Source: Adineta steineri (lineage: Eukaryota; Rotifera; Eurotatoria; Adinetida; Adinetidae). Taken from it: DNA of 64,000 nt. The DNA lies in contig CAJNOI010000079.1 of the NCBI GenBank assembly GCA_905250115.1, positions 91,260 through 155,259 of the forward strand, written 5' to 3'. The stretch's first letter is position 1; every line of letters starts with the position of its first letter. Below are positions 30,636 to 43,400 of this stretch, piece after piece. The notes below the pieces were generated by a model that saw only the letters and a program-made list of their open reading frames with translations, ran no database searches and was not told where the DNA came from. The translations under genes and the position numbers were made by a program.

Positions 30636-32623
30636 ATGTGTACACCATTTTGCCGTTTTTTTAGACAACGAAAGAAACCTTTTTCCAATATGTCAATAGA
30701 TGAATCTCGAAATCCGAGTCATTTGAACAATGCGACATCTGACATACAATCATATTTATCAGTATCAATTCAACCTAATATTAAATATAGACCTATGCCT
30801 GATCCATTATCTGTCTATGTACCATTGGAATCTTTAACGAAAGAATTAATTAATTCTCTTGTTTCAACTATTCAACAATCTGGGAGAACCGATTGGCATA
30901 ATAGTAGACGTACTCTACTTGCTTTTCTACTCGCAATAAATAATAAAGTGAATGAAATCGAAAAACATATTGATACAAACAATAAAATTGATGAAAAAAT
31001 TATTCAACATGCCAGAGAAGTTCGACAATGGTTTGTAGAAAAAAATCTGGAATGGAAAGAACTTCAGACAAAATATGAAAATATGGCAAAAAAAAATAAT
31101 AATGAACTTGCACAAACTCTTCACGCCGAAACTGTTGAACCTTATTTTGAGTTAACTATCGAAGGAGTAAGTTAATCCAACAAGATATTTACTTGACTTC
31201 ACTAAATAGAATAAAATCTTTTCAATTTATTTAGTTACATCCTGATGTTATGCAATCTCGTGAATATATGGCTCGTTTTCGTAGTCATGGTTGGGAACCG
31301 AAAGAATTAAAATTGTACTGGAATGCACAACAACTCGAAGATCTTTGTCCTAAACACGAAATAAATAGTAAACAAACAGAAGAAAATGATAAAACAAAAC
31401 CCGAAGTAGACAGCAGTCCAAACGATGAATCAAACGATAAAAAATCAAATGAAGTTGAAAGTAAGCAAATAATTGTAGAAGGAGAAGAGAATAAACAACC
31501 AATAGTAGAAAATGAAACGAATGATGAAAAATCAAATGAAACAATAAACAATCAGTGTAAAGCTGGACATGAAATACAAGATGGAGAAATTGAAAAATTA
31601 GTGGAAAAAATGGACATCACAGGTGAACATTCAAATCATATGAGTGACAATCAATGTGACGCAATATCTACAACAGAAATTGAAATCAAGAATGAACAGA
31701 TAAATGATAATGATCTACTTCGACATGATCCATCTGATGCGGATGCCATACAAGCATTGTATGAATATCCTGTATCAAAACGAAATCATGCTGGCAAAAT
31801 AACCTATGTGAATAAAGGCATTGAAAAAGCAGTTTTTGATGCACCTAAAGATGCTCAATTGATTGTTCTCAACTTTGCTGTAAATTATCTTTTTTTTGCC
31901 AAATACTATTCTTGATAATATTAAAATCTTTTAGAATGAACGATCTCCTGGAGGTGGATATTTAAGACATGCATGTAAGTATAGTTTTTATTCGATATTA
32001 ATGATTGAGATAAAAATCTTTCTTTGATTAGGGGCACAAGAGGAAATTATTCTTTTCAATTCTGATGGCTATCGATCTTTGCTTGATCTAAAATATGGAC
32101 GTATGGGTGGTGGATATGCAATACCTGAATTTGGAGTAGCATATGTACGTGATATACGATTTTTTGATAAAAAAACTGGTGAACATCGTAAAGCTGATAT
32201 GTTAGTTTCTGCATGTTATTGTTTATCTGGTTCACCTCAACTTTATGATAATCCAACAACGATAGAAGAGGTAAAAAAATATTAGAAGCATTTTTGATAT
32301 ACTCACTTGAGAAAAATTTATTTTAGTGGATAACAAAAAATGTTGCTAAATTTCGTGCATTTATAGCTGCAGCTGTTGCTAATACTATAGGTGATGGATC
32401 GAATACTTATCTTCTACTTGGACCAATTGGTACAGGTGCATTTGGAAATGATGTCACTCATATTGGTTATGTCTTTCGTGATGTACTCAGATCAGAGATG
32501 ATGGGTTCACATGGTCCTATACGTAATGCTTTTGAAAATATTTGGTTTGTATCAACTGATAAATGGAAAAATGAACTCTTTGAAAAGATCTTAAATGAAG
32601 AGACTATGGTTGAAACTGAATAG
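30636..32623 (+). CDS. Microbial-type poly(ADP-ribose) glycohydrolase (TIGR02452-like), five exons
   Basis: Exons 30636-31166, 31235-31879, 31935-31974, 32032-32270 and 32327-32623 join in one frame to 583 aa, with introns of 68, 55, 57 and 56 bp. The C-terminal ~220 residues are the PARG-type macrodomain. They carry LIVLNFANERSPGGGYLRHA running into WAQEE, the ADP-ribose-binding and catalytic-loop pattern of the DUF2263/TIGR02452 family, and later GPIGTGAFGNDVTHIGYVF. The enzyme would remove poly(ADP-ribose) during DNA-damage signalling. The N-terminal half (helical, EWKELQTKYENM, then YMARFRSHGW) is unfamiliar. A very acidic Lys/Glu/Asn linker lies at about residues 225-330 (31370-31700). 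Splice phases fit exactly, so the gene looks intact. The family is mainly bacterial and fungal; transfer is likely but untested. Confidence 0.85.
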
Positions 32624-32852
32624 TACTATCTATAGTTTTACTTTCTATTTTAAACACGATTAAAATATATGATTAATAAAAAATTGAATCAATTATTATT
32701 TATGTATACAATAAAATAGACGAGAAAATAAAAACATCTACAAAGATAAAATAAGAGTGAAGTCAACAAATGATAACATCATATCTCAATTTAAGTAAGA
32801 ATATGTTTATTTCGAAGACAGAGGCTAACACGTAATATCATTAATAAAAATA

Positions 32853-34140
32853 ATGTATTTTATTCAATTGATATATTTAATGACGGATGTGATGTTATTT
32901 TTACATTTAACAGAATGTAAACTTATACCAGATTCTAATCTTGATCTAAATGAAATTGTCTATCATAATGAACCATCAAAAATCTATCTTGGTTCTCCAT
33001 CTATTGTTCGCTTATCAACAGGACGCTTAGTTGCTAGTCATGATTTTTTTGGTCCTGGATATGAATCTCAACCAAGAAATGTTTCAGTATATATTAGTGA
33101 TGATAATGGTGAAACATGGTCATTTATTTCATATATAAAACATAGTTATTGGACAACTTTAGCAGTTTATAATGATATGATCTATGCAATAGGTACTGAT
33201 AATGATTTAAATGCTAATATAATCATTCATCGTAGTAGTGATAATGCTGTATCATGGAATTATAATGGAAATGATGATGGTATTATTTTATTTCATGGAT
33301 CATTTGCAACAGGACCAACACCAATTGTTATTGCTAATCAAATGATGTATCGTACTATTGAATATTGGCCATTACCGTCTCGTTGGCCAACTGATTTTCA
33401 AGCAGTAATTATTAGTTGTGATTTATCGAAATCAAATTTTTCAATTACAGATGATCCTATTATGTCTCCAAATAATTGGCGTTTAACTCCACCACTTATT
33501 TTCAATAATGAATGGATACCAAAATCATTTCCAAATATAACTAATCCTGGATATTTAGAAGGAAATATTGTTGTAGTACCTAAATCATCATCATCATCAT
33601 CATCAGAATTACGTATATTAAATATCATAAGATTTAATTCTATACCATTATCAAATTTAGCTATTATATTAGAATTAAATCATACAACAAATACACTCTC
33701 ATTTATTTCAATTATAAAATTTCCTGGTGGTATGACTAAATTTACTATTCGATATGATCCTATAACTGAAACATATTTTTCATTAGTTAATCCTGTAACA
33801 GAAAATTCCTATCCAACTCAACGTAATATATTAAGTTTATCATATTCGAAAGATTTAAGTAATTGGACTATTGTTATGGATCATCTTTTATATGATGATA
33901 CAGGTTTTTACAATGAATGATAGTCTTCGTTATACTGGTTTTCAATATGTTGATTGGCAATTTGATAATTCATCTTCGTCATTATCTAATATGAAATCAA
34001 GCTGTATTGAATGGAATTGTGATGGTGGTCCACATATTATTTATTTAATTCGTACATCATATCGTGGTGCAAATTCTTATCATAATTCAAATCGTATTAC
34101 TTATAAAAAATTATTAAATTATCGTGATTTGATTACATAA
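32853..34140 (+). pseudogene. Sialidase-superfamily (BNR-repeat) protein with a late frameshift
   Basis: The frame from 32853 reads 355 aa, with a signal-like N-terminus (LIYLMTDVMLFLHLTE) and two Asp-box repeats (VYISDDNGETWSF and IIHRSSDNAVSWNY). A start of SPSIVRLSTGRLVASHD follows the bacterial exo-sialidase-like pattern. The frame ends at 33920. The family's C-terminal strands continue in the next frame (SLRYTGFQYVDWQFD, IIYLIRTSYRGANSYHNSNR, ending YRDLIT at 34140). The switch is a single extra T in the run at 33905-33909. It is either a recent mutation or a homopolymer sequencing error. If functional, it would be a secreted glycan-binding or glycan-cleaving beta-propeller. Arg-triad residues cannot be assigned with certainty. 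Confidence 0.75.
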
Positions 34141-34144
34141 CATA

Positions 34145-34657
34145 AAATCATGAGTCATACCTAATATTTATAATTTAATAAATTGAATTTTTTTAGTACA
34201 GTTCTAACATATTAGAGATAATTAGTAGTACTTGAAGGTTTCTCACAATTTTAAGTGTTATGAGTAATTCTATTTCAATATGCAGACGTTATTAGATGTA
34301 CTTATTTTTGAAAGGTAAGTCTCCATGAAAATGTTCAATACAACATATTGCTAATGATAAATATTTTATTCTTTCTCAATGGAGCTTATGCAGCATTTGA
34401 CGTCATTCTCTAACTTTTTATCTTTTATTCAAAACTAGCTTTATTGATAAAGGATATTTTGTTATTGTTGCAGATGTTACAATATTCTGAACTGATTATT
34501 TAAGTCATGCACGGTAATTTCTATTAAATTGATAAGAAGTAGAAAAATATATATCGTTTTCACATTGTTTTATTTTGATTAATGAATAATCTTTGAGGAA
34601 AAAGAGTTTTTTGTCGATTTTAGATTGTAAAAATATTCAAGCTCGAATAAAACAACT
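34145..34657. other. No gene seen
   Basis: AT-rich spacer upstream of the NHL gene. Confidence 0.5.
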
Positions 34658-36124
34658 ATGAACAGCAATAACAGAATTGGAGTTGATGAAGTAATGTACT
34701 AAATAAAAATAAAATAATCTTATTTTCTTTTTTCTTTTAATATTATAGTCCTCCGTAGTTAATCCTAGTACAACACGATTAGAAAAACTGTATGTATATA
34801 TGATGAATTAAAATAAATTATGAAAAGAATTTCTTATTTTAGATATGAACATTTTGGAAAAAGAAAATTAATCTGGATCATACTTTCCATTATTTTAATT
34901 ATAGTTATTGGAACAACTATTGTCCTAATGAATAAAACAAAGAGGGAAAAAACATCAACAATGGAGATAACAACAGCAGCAACAACAGAGATAGAAATAA
35001 CGACAGAAACAATAAGCGGTATAATTTTGTTAAAATAATTCATAAAAGATAGATTATTTTTAAAAGTAGTTTTTCTTTATGCAATCAATGTGTAGTGACA
35101 TCGAAACATTATATTTTAATTTTAAGAAATAATTTTTAGATCGATAGAAAAGAAAAGATATTGAATGTGTTTTTTGAAATATTTTTTAGAACAATTACTT
35201 CCTCCTGTTATCATTGATAAAAATACAAAATGGAAACAGAGTGCAACTACTGTTGCTGGAGGACACGGGGCCGGAAGTGAATTAAATCAATTAAATCGAC
35301 CTCAAGGTTTTTATGTTGATGATAATGATGATAGTATTTATATTGCTGACACTGATAACCATCGTATTGTTAGATGGAAATTTGGTGCAAACAATGGTGA
35401 AATTGTTGCAGGTGGAAACGTATCTGGAAATGAATTATATCGATTGAAAACTCCAGAAGATGTTATTCTTGATAAAGAGAAGACATATCTCATCATTTGT
35501 GATATGGGCAATTCCTGAGTGATAAAATGGTCCTGTCAAAACAGTCAGGATCAAGAAATATTGATATCTCCTAGTTTTTGCTGGGGCTTAGCAATGGATA
35601 ATAATGGAGATCTTTATATTGCTGACTGGGTGAATAACGATGTTAGACGTTGGCAAGAAGGAGATACACAAGGTACAGTTGTAGCAGGTGGAAATGGATT
35701 TGGAAATGCGTGTAATCAACTCAATCAAGCTAAGCAGATCTTCGTTGATAAAAATCATTCAGTTTACGTAGCAGACGATACGAATCATCGTGTGATGAAA
35801 TGGGAGGAAAATGCGACCGAAGGAATTCTTGTTGCTCCGAGAAACGTTTTCAACGAAGATCTCATTGATGTAATGTCTAACCCCAAAGGTGTGATCGTTG
35901 ATCATACGGGTAATATTTATTTATCGTATAGCAGATATCATCACATAACGCGTTGGTCGCCAGGTGCTATGAAAGGTATTGCTGTTGTTGGTACAGAGCG
36001 ATCTGGAAGTGAATCGACGCAGCTTACAAACCCTCAAGATTTATCATTTGATCGACGAGGTAATCTTTATGTTGTCGATAGAGAAAACCATCGAATCCAA
36101 AAATTTCTTATTGATCTTGACTAA
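34658..36124 (+). pseudogene. Type II membrane NHL-repeat protein with an in-frame TGA
   Basis: Exons 34658-34690, 34749-34789, 34843-35018 and 35190-36124 join in frame to 394 codons. A short cytoplasmic part (MNSNNRIGVDE, NPSTTRLEKLYEHFG) precedes a TM (LIWIILSIILIIVIGTTIVL) and a Thr-rich stalk (TTAATTEIEITTET). About five NHL repeats follow (GFYVDDNDDSIYIADTDNHR, LAMDNNGDLYIADWVNNDVR, SVYVADDTNHRVMKW, LSFDRRGNLYVVDRENHRI), forming an extracellular beta-propeller. One TGA (35516-35518, codon 193) interrupts the propeller after GNS, where related repeats have GNxRVxxW. A single C-to-T change of CGA explains it. The rest is undamaged, so this is a very young pseudogene, a null allele, or a readthrough/edited site. 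Confidence 0.8.
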
Positions 36125-36674
36125 AATACTTTTTGTTACTTTTCAGTCTTTTTTTGTTTAATAATGAATAAAAATCTATTAAAAATATGAGTGTGGGTAC
36201 GAATAATATATGTATCTAGCTTCCACTCCCATCTTGATTTTAACCGCAATGACATTTTAACATCATCAGTAATGAACTGACCTATTCAATAAAGTCTTGT
36301 ACGTTGGACCAGCGATTAGATAATTTAATTTAATGAAATGACGTCTAAATGCGACCAAACTTACTTTCCAAAATGGATTTTCGTCCATTATTTGTCGTTC
36401 GATTGCGATTATTCCGTTAACACAATCGACAAGACTAGATCTAGTGGATGAAATAACAAATCAAAATACTAAATATTTATTGTTTTTGTATTTGAAATAA
36501 ATAGTAAAATCGATTTTTTAACTATATATATATTCACACACTAAGATGAACGATTTATTCAAGACAAAAATGTTGCACACAATGTACGCAAGATGAGAAT
36601 TTATTCTTGATTACACTAAATTAATGAAATATTGGTATTCGCATATGATATTAAATCTTATTCGTCCTCCCAAC
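36125..36674. other. No gene seen; one TGTGGG-type hairpin
   Basis: Spacer with the hairpin at 36188-36237 and no supported reading frame. Confidence 0.5.
36188..36237. repeat. TGTGGG-type hairpin copy
   Basis: TGAGTGTGGGTAC left arm and TTCCACTCCCATCTTGAT right arm, short loop. It lies just downstream of the NHL gene. Confidence 0.5.
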
Positions 36675-36685
36675 TAGCGTCACAA

Positions 36686-37000
36686 GGAGGAAACAATGAA
36701 GACTTCATGCATGAAGTCTCATGAAGTCTTTGAAGTCATATGAAGTCTTTTGAAGTCTTGTGAAGTCGTTGAAATCTCTTGAAATCTTTGAAGTCTTTTG
36801 AAGTCATATTGAGTCTTTTGAAATCTGGGAAGTCCATTGAAGTCTCTTGTAGTCTTTTGAAGTCTTTTGAAGTCTCTAGAAGTCATCTGAAATCTTTTGA
36901 GGTCTATCGAAGTCTACTGAAGTCTCGCTTGTTAAAGTCTCTAGAAGTCTTTCGAAGTCTTTCAAACCTTGAAGTCCTGAAGTCCGCTGTTTCCCCCTAG
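36686..37000. mobile_element. MITE-like insertion made of GAAGTCTTTT repeats
   Basis: A 315-bp insertion flanked by the 11-bp direct repeat TAGCGTCACAA (36675-36685 and 37001-37011). The ends are roughly inverse: GGAGGAAACA at the left, TGTTTCCCCC near the right. The interior is a minisatellite of about 10-bp units (GAAGTCTTTT with variants GAAGTCTCTA, GAAATCTTTT). It interrupts the last codons of the F-box/GRDP-like gene on the minus strand. Confidence 0.8.
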
Positions 37001-38763
37001 TAGCGTCACAATCAATGGTATTATAGAGATGATCAGTTTCGATATCCGGTTGAAATTCTTTTTTCCACATATCGTCTGATCGATCACTTGTTTTTTTCAT
37101 GATATCGTCTTCAATCATCGGCCATGGCGCATGATTGACAACATATCCAACAAAACGAATGCAATCAGCTCTATAATTCAATGGTTCTTGCATATGAGAG
37201 TGCCAAATAATGTCAATCTAAAATATGTTAATAAGTACATTATCGTAATTATTTTTTAATATCATCAATAAGGATTTACCGCATAAGTAGGAGGCACGAA
37301 ACCATTGCTTTTCTCTAGTGGATATTTGGCTGCCATATATAAAAATCGTTCGTACGATTTTTTTAATCTTTCCATTGCCCCTTCACCAAGATCAATATCA
37401 AAACATTCATCAGGATCATAAGCTTCACCAGAAATTTTTTCCAGGGCGTTACGCATAAACTGTTTGCATGAATCAAGCCAACTCATATCTAGAATAATAT
37501 CAGATTCAGTAAATGAAAAACGATTCTCGTAATCCTTCGGTGGTTGCGTTGAAAATTTGCATTGTGTGTTATCCCAATAAGCATAGGTCAGCTTAGAGCG
37601 GCGATTCATATTTGATACACTTTCTTGTTTATCATTATCTGGTGATAATGAACAGTATTGTTCGCCATATGTTTTTTCATATAGTTGGCAAGTATCTTGA
37701 AATGCCTGGTCTTTCAACATTTTCTGAATATTAGTGATTAGTAATGAATGATCAATTATGCGACGAAACAAACGAAGACAATCAGCTTGATACATTTCAG
37801 GCCGAAGTAAATGAGTCTGCCAGACAATTTCAATATCCATAGTAGGAATCAATAGAATATTTGTTGGATGAGATGCTTTCAATCGCATAAAACGATAGTA
37901 TCTTGTTATCATTTGTTTTAAAATAGGAGCTTGCTGCCATTGCTCTTGAAATTTTGATGCTTTTTCAAGTAGTTGTACTAGTTCATGAGCTATAGGATCA
38001 ATATTCACCGACAGTTCGATAGTCCTAAAACGATAAAAAGCACTTTATCATTCGTTTATTCTATTCTCAATTTCTAAACTATATGAAAATCATTTTTAGT
38101 TTAATGCAAATTAATATTTAAATTCTTACATATCTGCTGATGAGTTCGGATGCTCAGTGAATCCAGCAATGGATTCGAATCTTTGTTCCTTAGACGGTCG
38201 AACAGGCTTTGAAGGTAGCGCACATCGAACACATGCAGTCCTCCTATATGGGTGCTTTCTTCTCCGTAGTTCGATATTACGAAGATATTTTTCGCACATC
38301 CAATCCATATAAATTTGTTTACAAGATTTTGAATATATTTTTGTTGATGCTATTCAATATATATGTATATAATAAAAAGACATAAATCACACTTACTATC
38401 GTATTTGAATTTCCAGATTTCATCTTGATCGGCGATCATTTTGAACAATCGACAAACCGATGAAATACTACACAAATCGCGTACAGAAAATAGTTGAAAT
38501 AAGCGCAATAGAATTTCATTAGGAATATTAGCAAAAAATGATTCTGATAAGGCATCACGTGATTCATTAAATGACCATGTGTGACTCCAGGTAATATTCG
38601 GTGCATTAACTATCGCTTCTTTTGGTTTTGTAGAACTATTATCATCAGTTGTTTGGCCAGTTCTACCAAAAAAACGCTTCATAACGTAATCTAAAATAAA
38701 CAAATCTATGTGTGCATCATCATGACGAGATTTTATGTATGTAATTATTTCTTTAGAGAACAA
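36876..38763 (-). CDS. F-box protein with GRDP-like (DUF1399-type) domain; C-terminus altered by insertion
   Basis: The exons up to 38397, 38349-38130, 38024-37280 and 37217-36876 join in frame. The beginning is uncertain: the frame is open to 38820 without an ATG, so an upstream exon or a lost start is likely. An F-box lies in exon 1 (FFANIPNEILLRLFQLFSVR, then ISSVCRLFKMIADQDEIWK). The later exons match glycine-rich-domain-like (PF07173) proteins through paired motifs: TMDIEIVWQTHLLRPEMYQ with ADCLRLFRR, and AIDIIWHSHMQEPLNYRADC across the last intron. The last exon reads YNTIDCDA and then enters the MITE at 37000, picking up a foreign tail (TRGKQRTSGLQGL) to a stop at 36876. Beyond the MITE the original end SWEDE-stop is preserved at 36674-36660. 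Confidence 0.75.
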
Positions 38764-38824
38764 TGTTTCGACTTCACCAATAAAAAAACTAATTAAATTA
38801 TAGGGTAATAAAAATCTCTAATCA

Positions 38825-40480
38825 TGTATTGAAATAAGTGTTATCCAATTCGGCTAAATAAACGAAAAAAATACATTGTTAAATTTCAATTAACAATATA
38901 GAACCTAAAAAACAATTTTATGAGAGCAACGTGCTTTCATAGACGCAATATAGAATGAAACATGAGATTTGCATTCTTTTTCTCTCGCATTTACAATTAT
39001 TTTAGTACTGTATAATATTTCTTCCTTTCGATGTGAGTCATTACGCCAGCTATCAACAGTTACCATGAAACATGCGCTTTACCATTAACTCGTGAATAGT
39101 AAGCATTGCAACCAACGATAGAACGGAACTAATTTTATTATTAATCTTAGTGGCCTCTATCGATAATATCTTATGTTGTACATTGAAAAAATCTGAAGCA
39201 AAAGAATATAATAATATAGGAAAGTTCCAATAACGAAAGTCACTACATCACAATAATAATCGAAATATTTCAGTACTAATATCTAATTCAGTAAAACGAT
39301 GGGTGTGGGTATGGATATTGCCTTCAATGCACAACTAACCTCACTTGTTGTAATTCATATTCAATCAACACTAACTTGATTCGAATTCTATGATACTCAA
39401 TGCCGATTGGATAACGTTTGAATACTCATAGGAATGCATCATGAAGCTACTGTTATCATCTATTATTTAACATAAAAATATTATTCTTTCCGCACTGAAA
39501 CAATCAAATAGAAAAAGAATATTTATTCAAGACTTTCAGTTAGAAAGAAATAATTCCTTTATTTGTCTACTGTCATATTCATCATCTCTTATGTGTAAAT
39601 ATTGCAGATATTACTTATACTTTGAACATTATTCATTAGTATTAAACTATTGAATAAACATTGAAACTTCATATTAATTTATATACTTTAACAATTCTTA
39701 CAGAAAAACACAGCCTTCTGTTATGATGAATAAATATCTCTAATATCTATAAAATCGTTCTTAAATATCTACTGGAAATTATTTGTATCTTTTTTGTAAT
39801 ATTAATGAAACAAACAGTTGTCTTTACTTGAATAATGTAACAAATAAAATTTGAAAAACTCTTTTAGTCATATTTAATCAGAAAAAATAAATATTATTTA
39901 AAAAATATCTCATTGGTAACAATTTGATGACGTTCGTTGAACAAAAATATCATAAAAGAACGTGATAAAATAAAGTCCTGACAAAATGGATTATTTAGAG
40001 AATATATTTTACTGACGTCAATCATCTATTTATCATAGAAATTGATATTTTATTGTAATTTTAATCACGTATGAATATTGACACAATGTCTAACCAGAAT
40101 TATTGTTTTTTTTATCACGTCTTTTATCTAAAAAAAAGATATTTTCAAATAAAATTCATTATTAAATAACTGAAATTATAATGATGTTTTCTTTTTCAAA
40201 ATAAAATTCTATCAGATTCAAAATCAAATCGTTTGAAGAGTTATTAATTAAACTTAAACAGTAACAATCAAAATTATCAATAAAGAATTATCTCTCGAAA
40301 TATGTCATTGTTTTTCTAGATGATATTTGTTGATCATGAGAAGAGAAAAAAATAGATATACATAAAGAATAAAGAAATGAAGAAATAGTTTCACTTGTTT
40401 TTCTTGAGCAAGAATATTGATTGTCTAGTCGATTACTACAATTTAACTTTTCTTTACCATTGGTGAACATAAAACAAAAA
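38825..40480. other. No gene seen
   Basis: About 1.65 kb of AT-rich spacer. A lone left-arm-type TGTGGG half-copy lies at 39299-39318 (GATGGGTGTGGGTATGG). The frame at 40288-40470 (minus) is antisense to the receptor's first exon and is not supported. Confidence 0.5.
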
Positions 40481-43400
40481 ATGTTGTTTTATATGATAAC
40501 GAAGAACAATTTCAACATTTTCATCATGTTGCTGTTGGTTATGATCAATCAAATATCAGGTAATGATGATTATTTTTATTTATTGAGTATGTCTTATTAT
40601 TGTATTTAATTTAAAATGATCTTGAGAGCGTGGTTGTGGGTGTGGATATACTATTTTATTCGTACCCACACTCTCAAAAAAGACATAGTGATTAGTATAG
40701 AGATACACAAATATTTAGATTAAAGGTAGTGTGGTAAATATAGATGATTATATGTTGAATTGATATTAAATAAGAAAAGTGGATTTTATTCATAAACTTA
40801 TTGTAAAATTTGCTATAAGATTTATATTAATTAATAATTGATTTCCAAGAGAATAATCAAACGTTATTCTCTTGAATTTTTCTGATCGATAATCAATTGA
40901 TTCGATTTAAACAAGGATGAAAATAGAGAATGTAATAAAATATTCTATAAGAATGTTAATTAAGAATTGACAATATTTTGTAAATGAATTATTTTAAAAT
41001 GTGTTTGTTTTGTTTTTTAAAACAATTTTCTTATTTTAATTAAATGGAACACTTAACGAACAATATGTGTTCAAATAATTATTAATAGTCATACAAATGA
41101 ACTTATTTGGAATTTTCCTTTAAAGAAAAATCATTAAAACTATTTTTGAATTGTTTATTTTTTCAGAAAAGTATTTGTTTGAAGAGACAAATTATTTCGA
41201 GAAAATTTTTATCTGAAACTTTTCATTTTAGCGTTCTCATTTAATCAACCAAAGTTTTGTTCAACACCAGCTTGGAATCCTTTTGGAATTACTTTTGCTA
41301 ATGAAACAACTATTGGGAATATACCTTTAGTCCTTTTTATCAATACAAACAACATAATTTATACAGTTAATCGTCAGAAGAAACAAATCTTAATCTGGAC
41401 TAACAATAGTATCAATCCAAACAAAACTATTTCTATCAATTTTATTGAGTCAAATTCCATCTTTGTTACAAATAATGGTGATATTTATTATGATAATGGT
41501 GACGGGAATGGCCGAGTTGATAAATGGATATCAAATACAAATATTTTTGTTAATGTCATGAATGTTAATTCATCATGTTATGGTCTCTTTATCGATATTA
41601 ATAATACTTTATATTGTTCAATGTGTAACCATCATGTAATTGTGAAAAAATCGTTAAATGATAGTGAAATGATATCAACAACTGCAGCGGGATCGGGTAT
41701 TAGCGGTTCTGCTTCGAATCAACTTAATTATCCTAAGGGAATCTTTGTTGATATAAACTTTGATTTATATGTAGCAGATGCTGCTAATCATCGAATTCAG
41801 CTATTTAAATCTGGAGAATTAAATGGAACAACAATAGTTGGAAAAGGATCATCAAATAACATTATTTCACTCAAAGGTCCATCTGGAGTTGTATTAGATG
41901 CTGATAAATATCTTTTTATTGTCGATCGATTCAATCATCGTATACTTCGATCAGGATCAACTGATATTCAATGTATAATTGGATGTGGTGGACCAGGATC
42001 GCAATCCCATGAATTAGGATATCCAGCAACTCTTAGTTTCGATAGTTATGGAAATATATTTATTACTGATGCATACACTAGTAACATTCAAAAATTTGAT
42101 TTGTTATTAAATTCTTGTGGTAAGTTTAAAATAATTGAATCGAAGCAAGATTCATTTAAAAATCTTAATTTCCTCCTGAAGTAAGATTAACGAGAATATT
42201 CTTCTTCATCTTTTTTGTTTTATTCAATGAAACTTATATTTGAGATTTTCAAAATGAATGAATTTTTTTAACCTAAAAATCATTTGAAATGTTGATGACG
42301 AAAATCAAGTAAATTTTTCTCGAAGAAATAAATAACTTTAATCCAAAAAACAGATCTGTTTTCCATTGAAGTTTGGTAGGAATAAAGCGATAAATTTCTT
42401 CATTCGTTGAATTCAATGAAGACTTAGAAAGAATTTCATTTATTTATCTCCGAAACGTTGAAATAGAAATGAAAATTAATTGCGAAAGTTTTCATCTCTT
42501 CAAAGATATTTTTATTGATTTTTCATGAGGCAATAAAATTATATAAAGTTACGATGGATTGAAATTTTTGTTTTATACGAAGATTATTCAGATAAAATTA
42601 AATTTTTTATTCTTTCGGAATGTTTATTATTTTCTCATCAGGAATATTGAAGATTTTCAAAGAATTTTTAAGAAGAAAAATAATAAACGAATATTTCTTC
42701 AATTATATCAGAAAAACAAATCCAAAGACTTTAGAAAATATCAACAACATTTGTGAGAAAGTTCAATTGAAAACAACAGTTCGTATCTTCTTCTTTTTGA
42801 GTATTTATATCTCTCATGTCATAGATGAAAAGTAGTTCGACTTATTTTTTAAAACAACTCTCAATGTGATCGATACAACTTTGCAAAATACAACTCAAAG
42901 TGAAAGACAATATCCTTTTTCTTGTGCTTTGTGGTTAATGAGAGCTCTTTTACTTATATTTTTCTCCAAATAATAATCTCTAATGTGATTTCTGTCGAAT
43001 ATTTAAAATAATTTAACATTCATAGATCAATTATATTGAAAAAAGATGATTCTGTCGAGATTCAGATGTTTGAATTCCGCTAATTTGTAAAGAGAACAAA
43101 CAATTTTCTCTATCGAAATTCTCACAATTAGATCATTTGAAATTTTATTAATTAATTAGAATTTCCATTTATCTGGTAGTTAAAGAGTATTTTTTGATTA
43201 GAAAATAATCTATGACTGAATAATAAATAACTGGGAGTTTTATTGTCCGATTTGAAAGAAAAACAAATACTCTGTTGATTGAGGGAGTGTGAGTGTGAGG
43301 AATAGATGACTGTATGGGCGATGGGTAGCATATTCATATTTCAGCCAGTTCACCCACACCCACACTCATGATGTATTCTGTGTGTTAAGGTTGAACGAAG

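Noticed and set aside
42559..42835. Small frames in intron 2 of the receptor gene
   Set aside because: AT-driven Lys/Phe/Ile-rich frames inside a long intron with no family resemblance.
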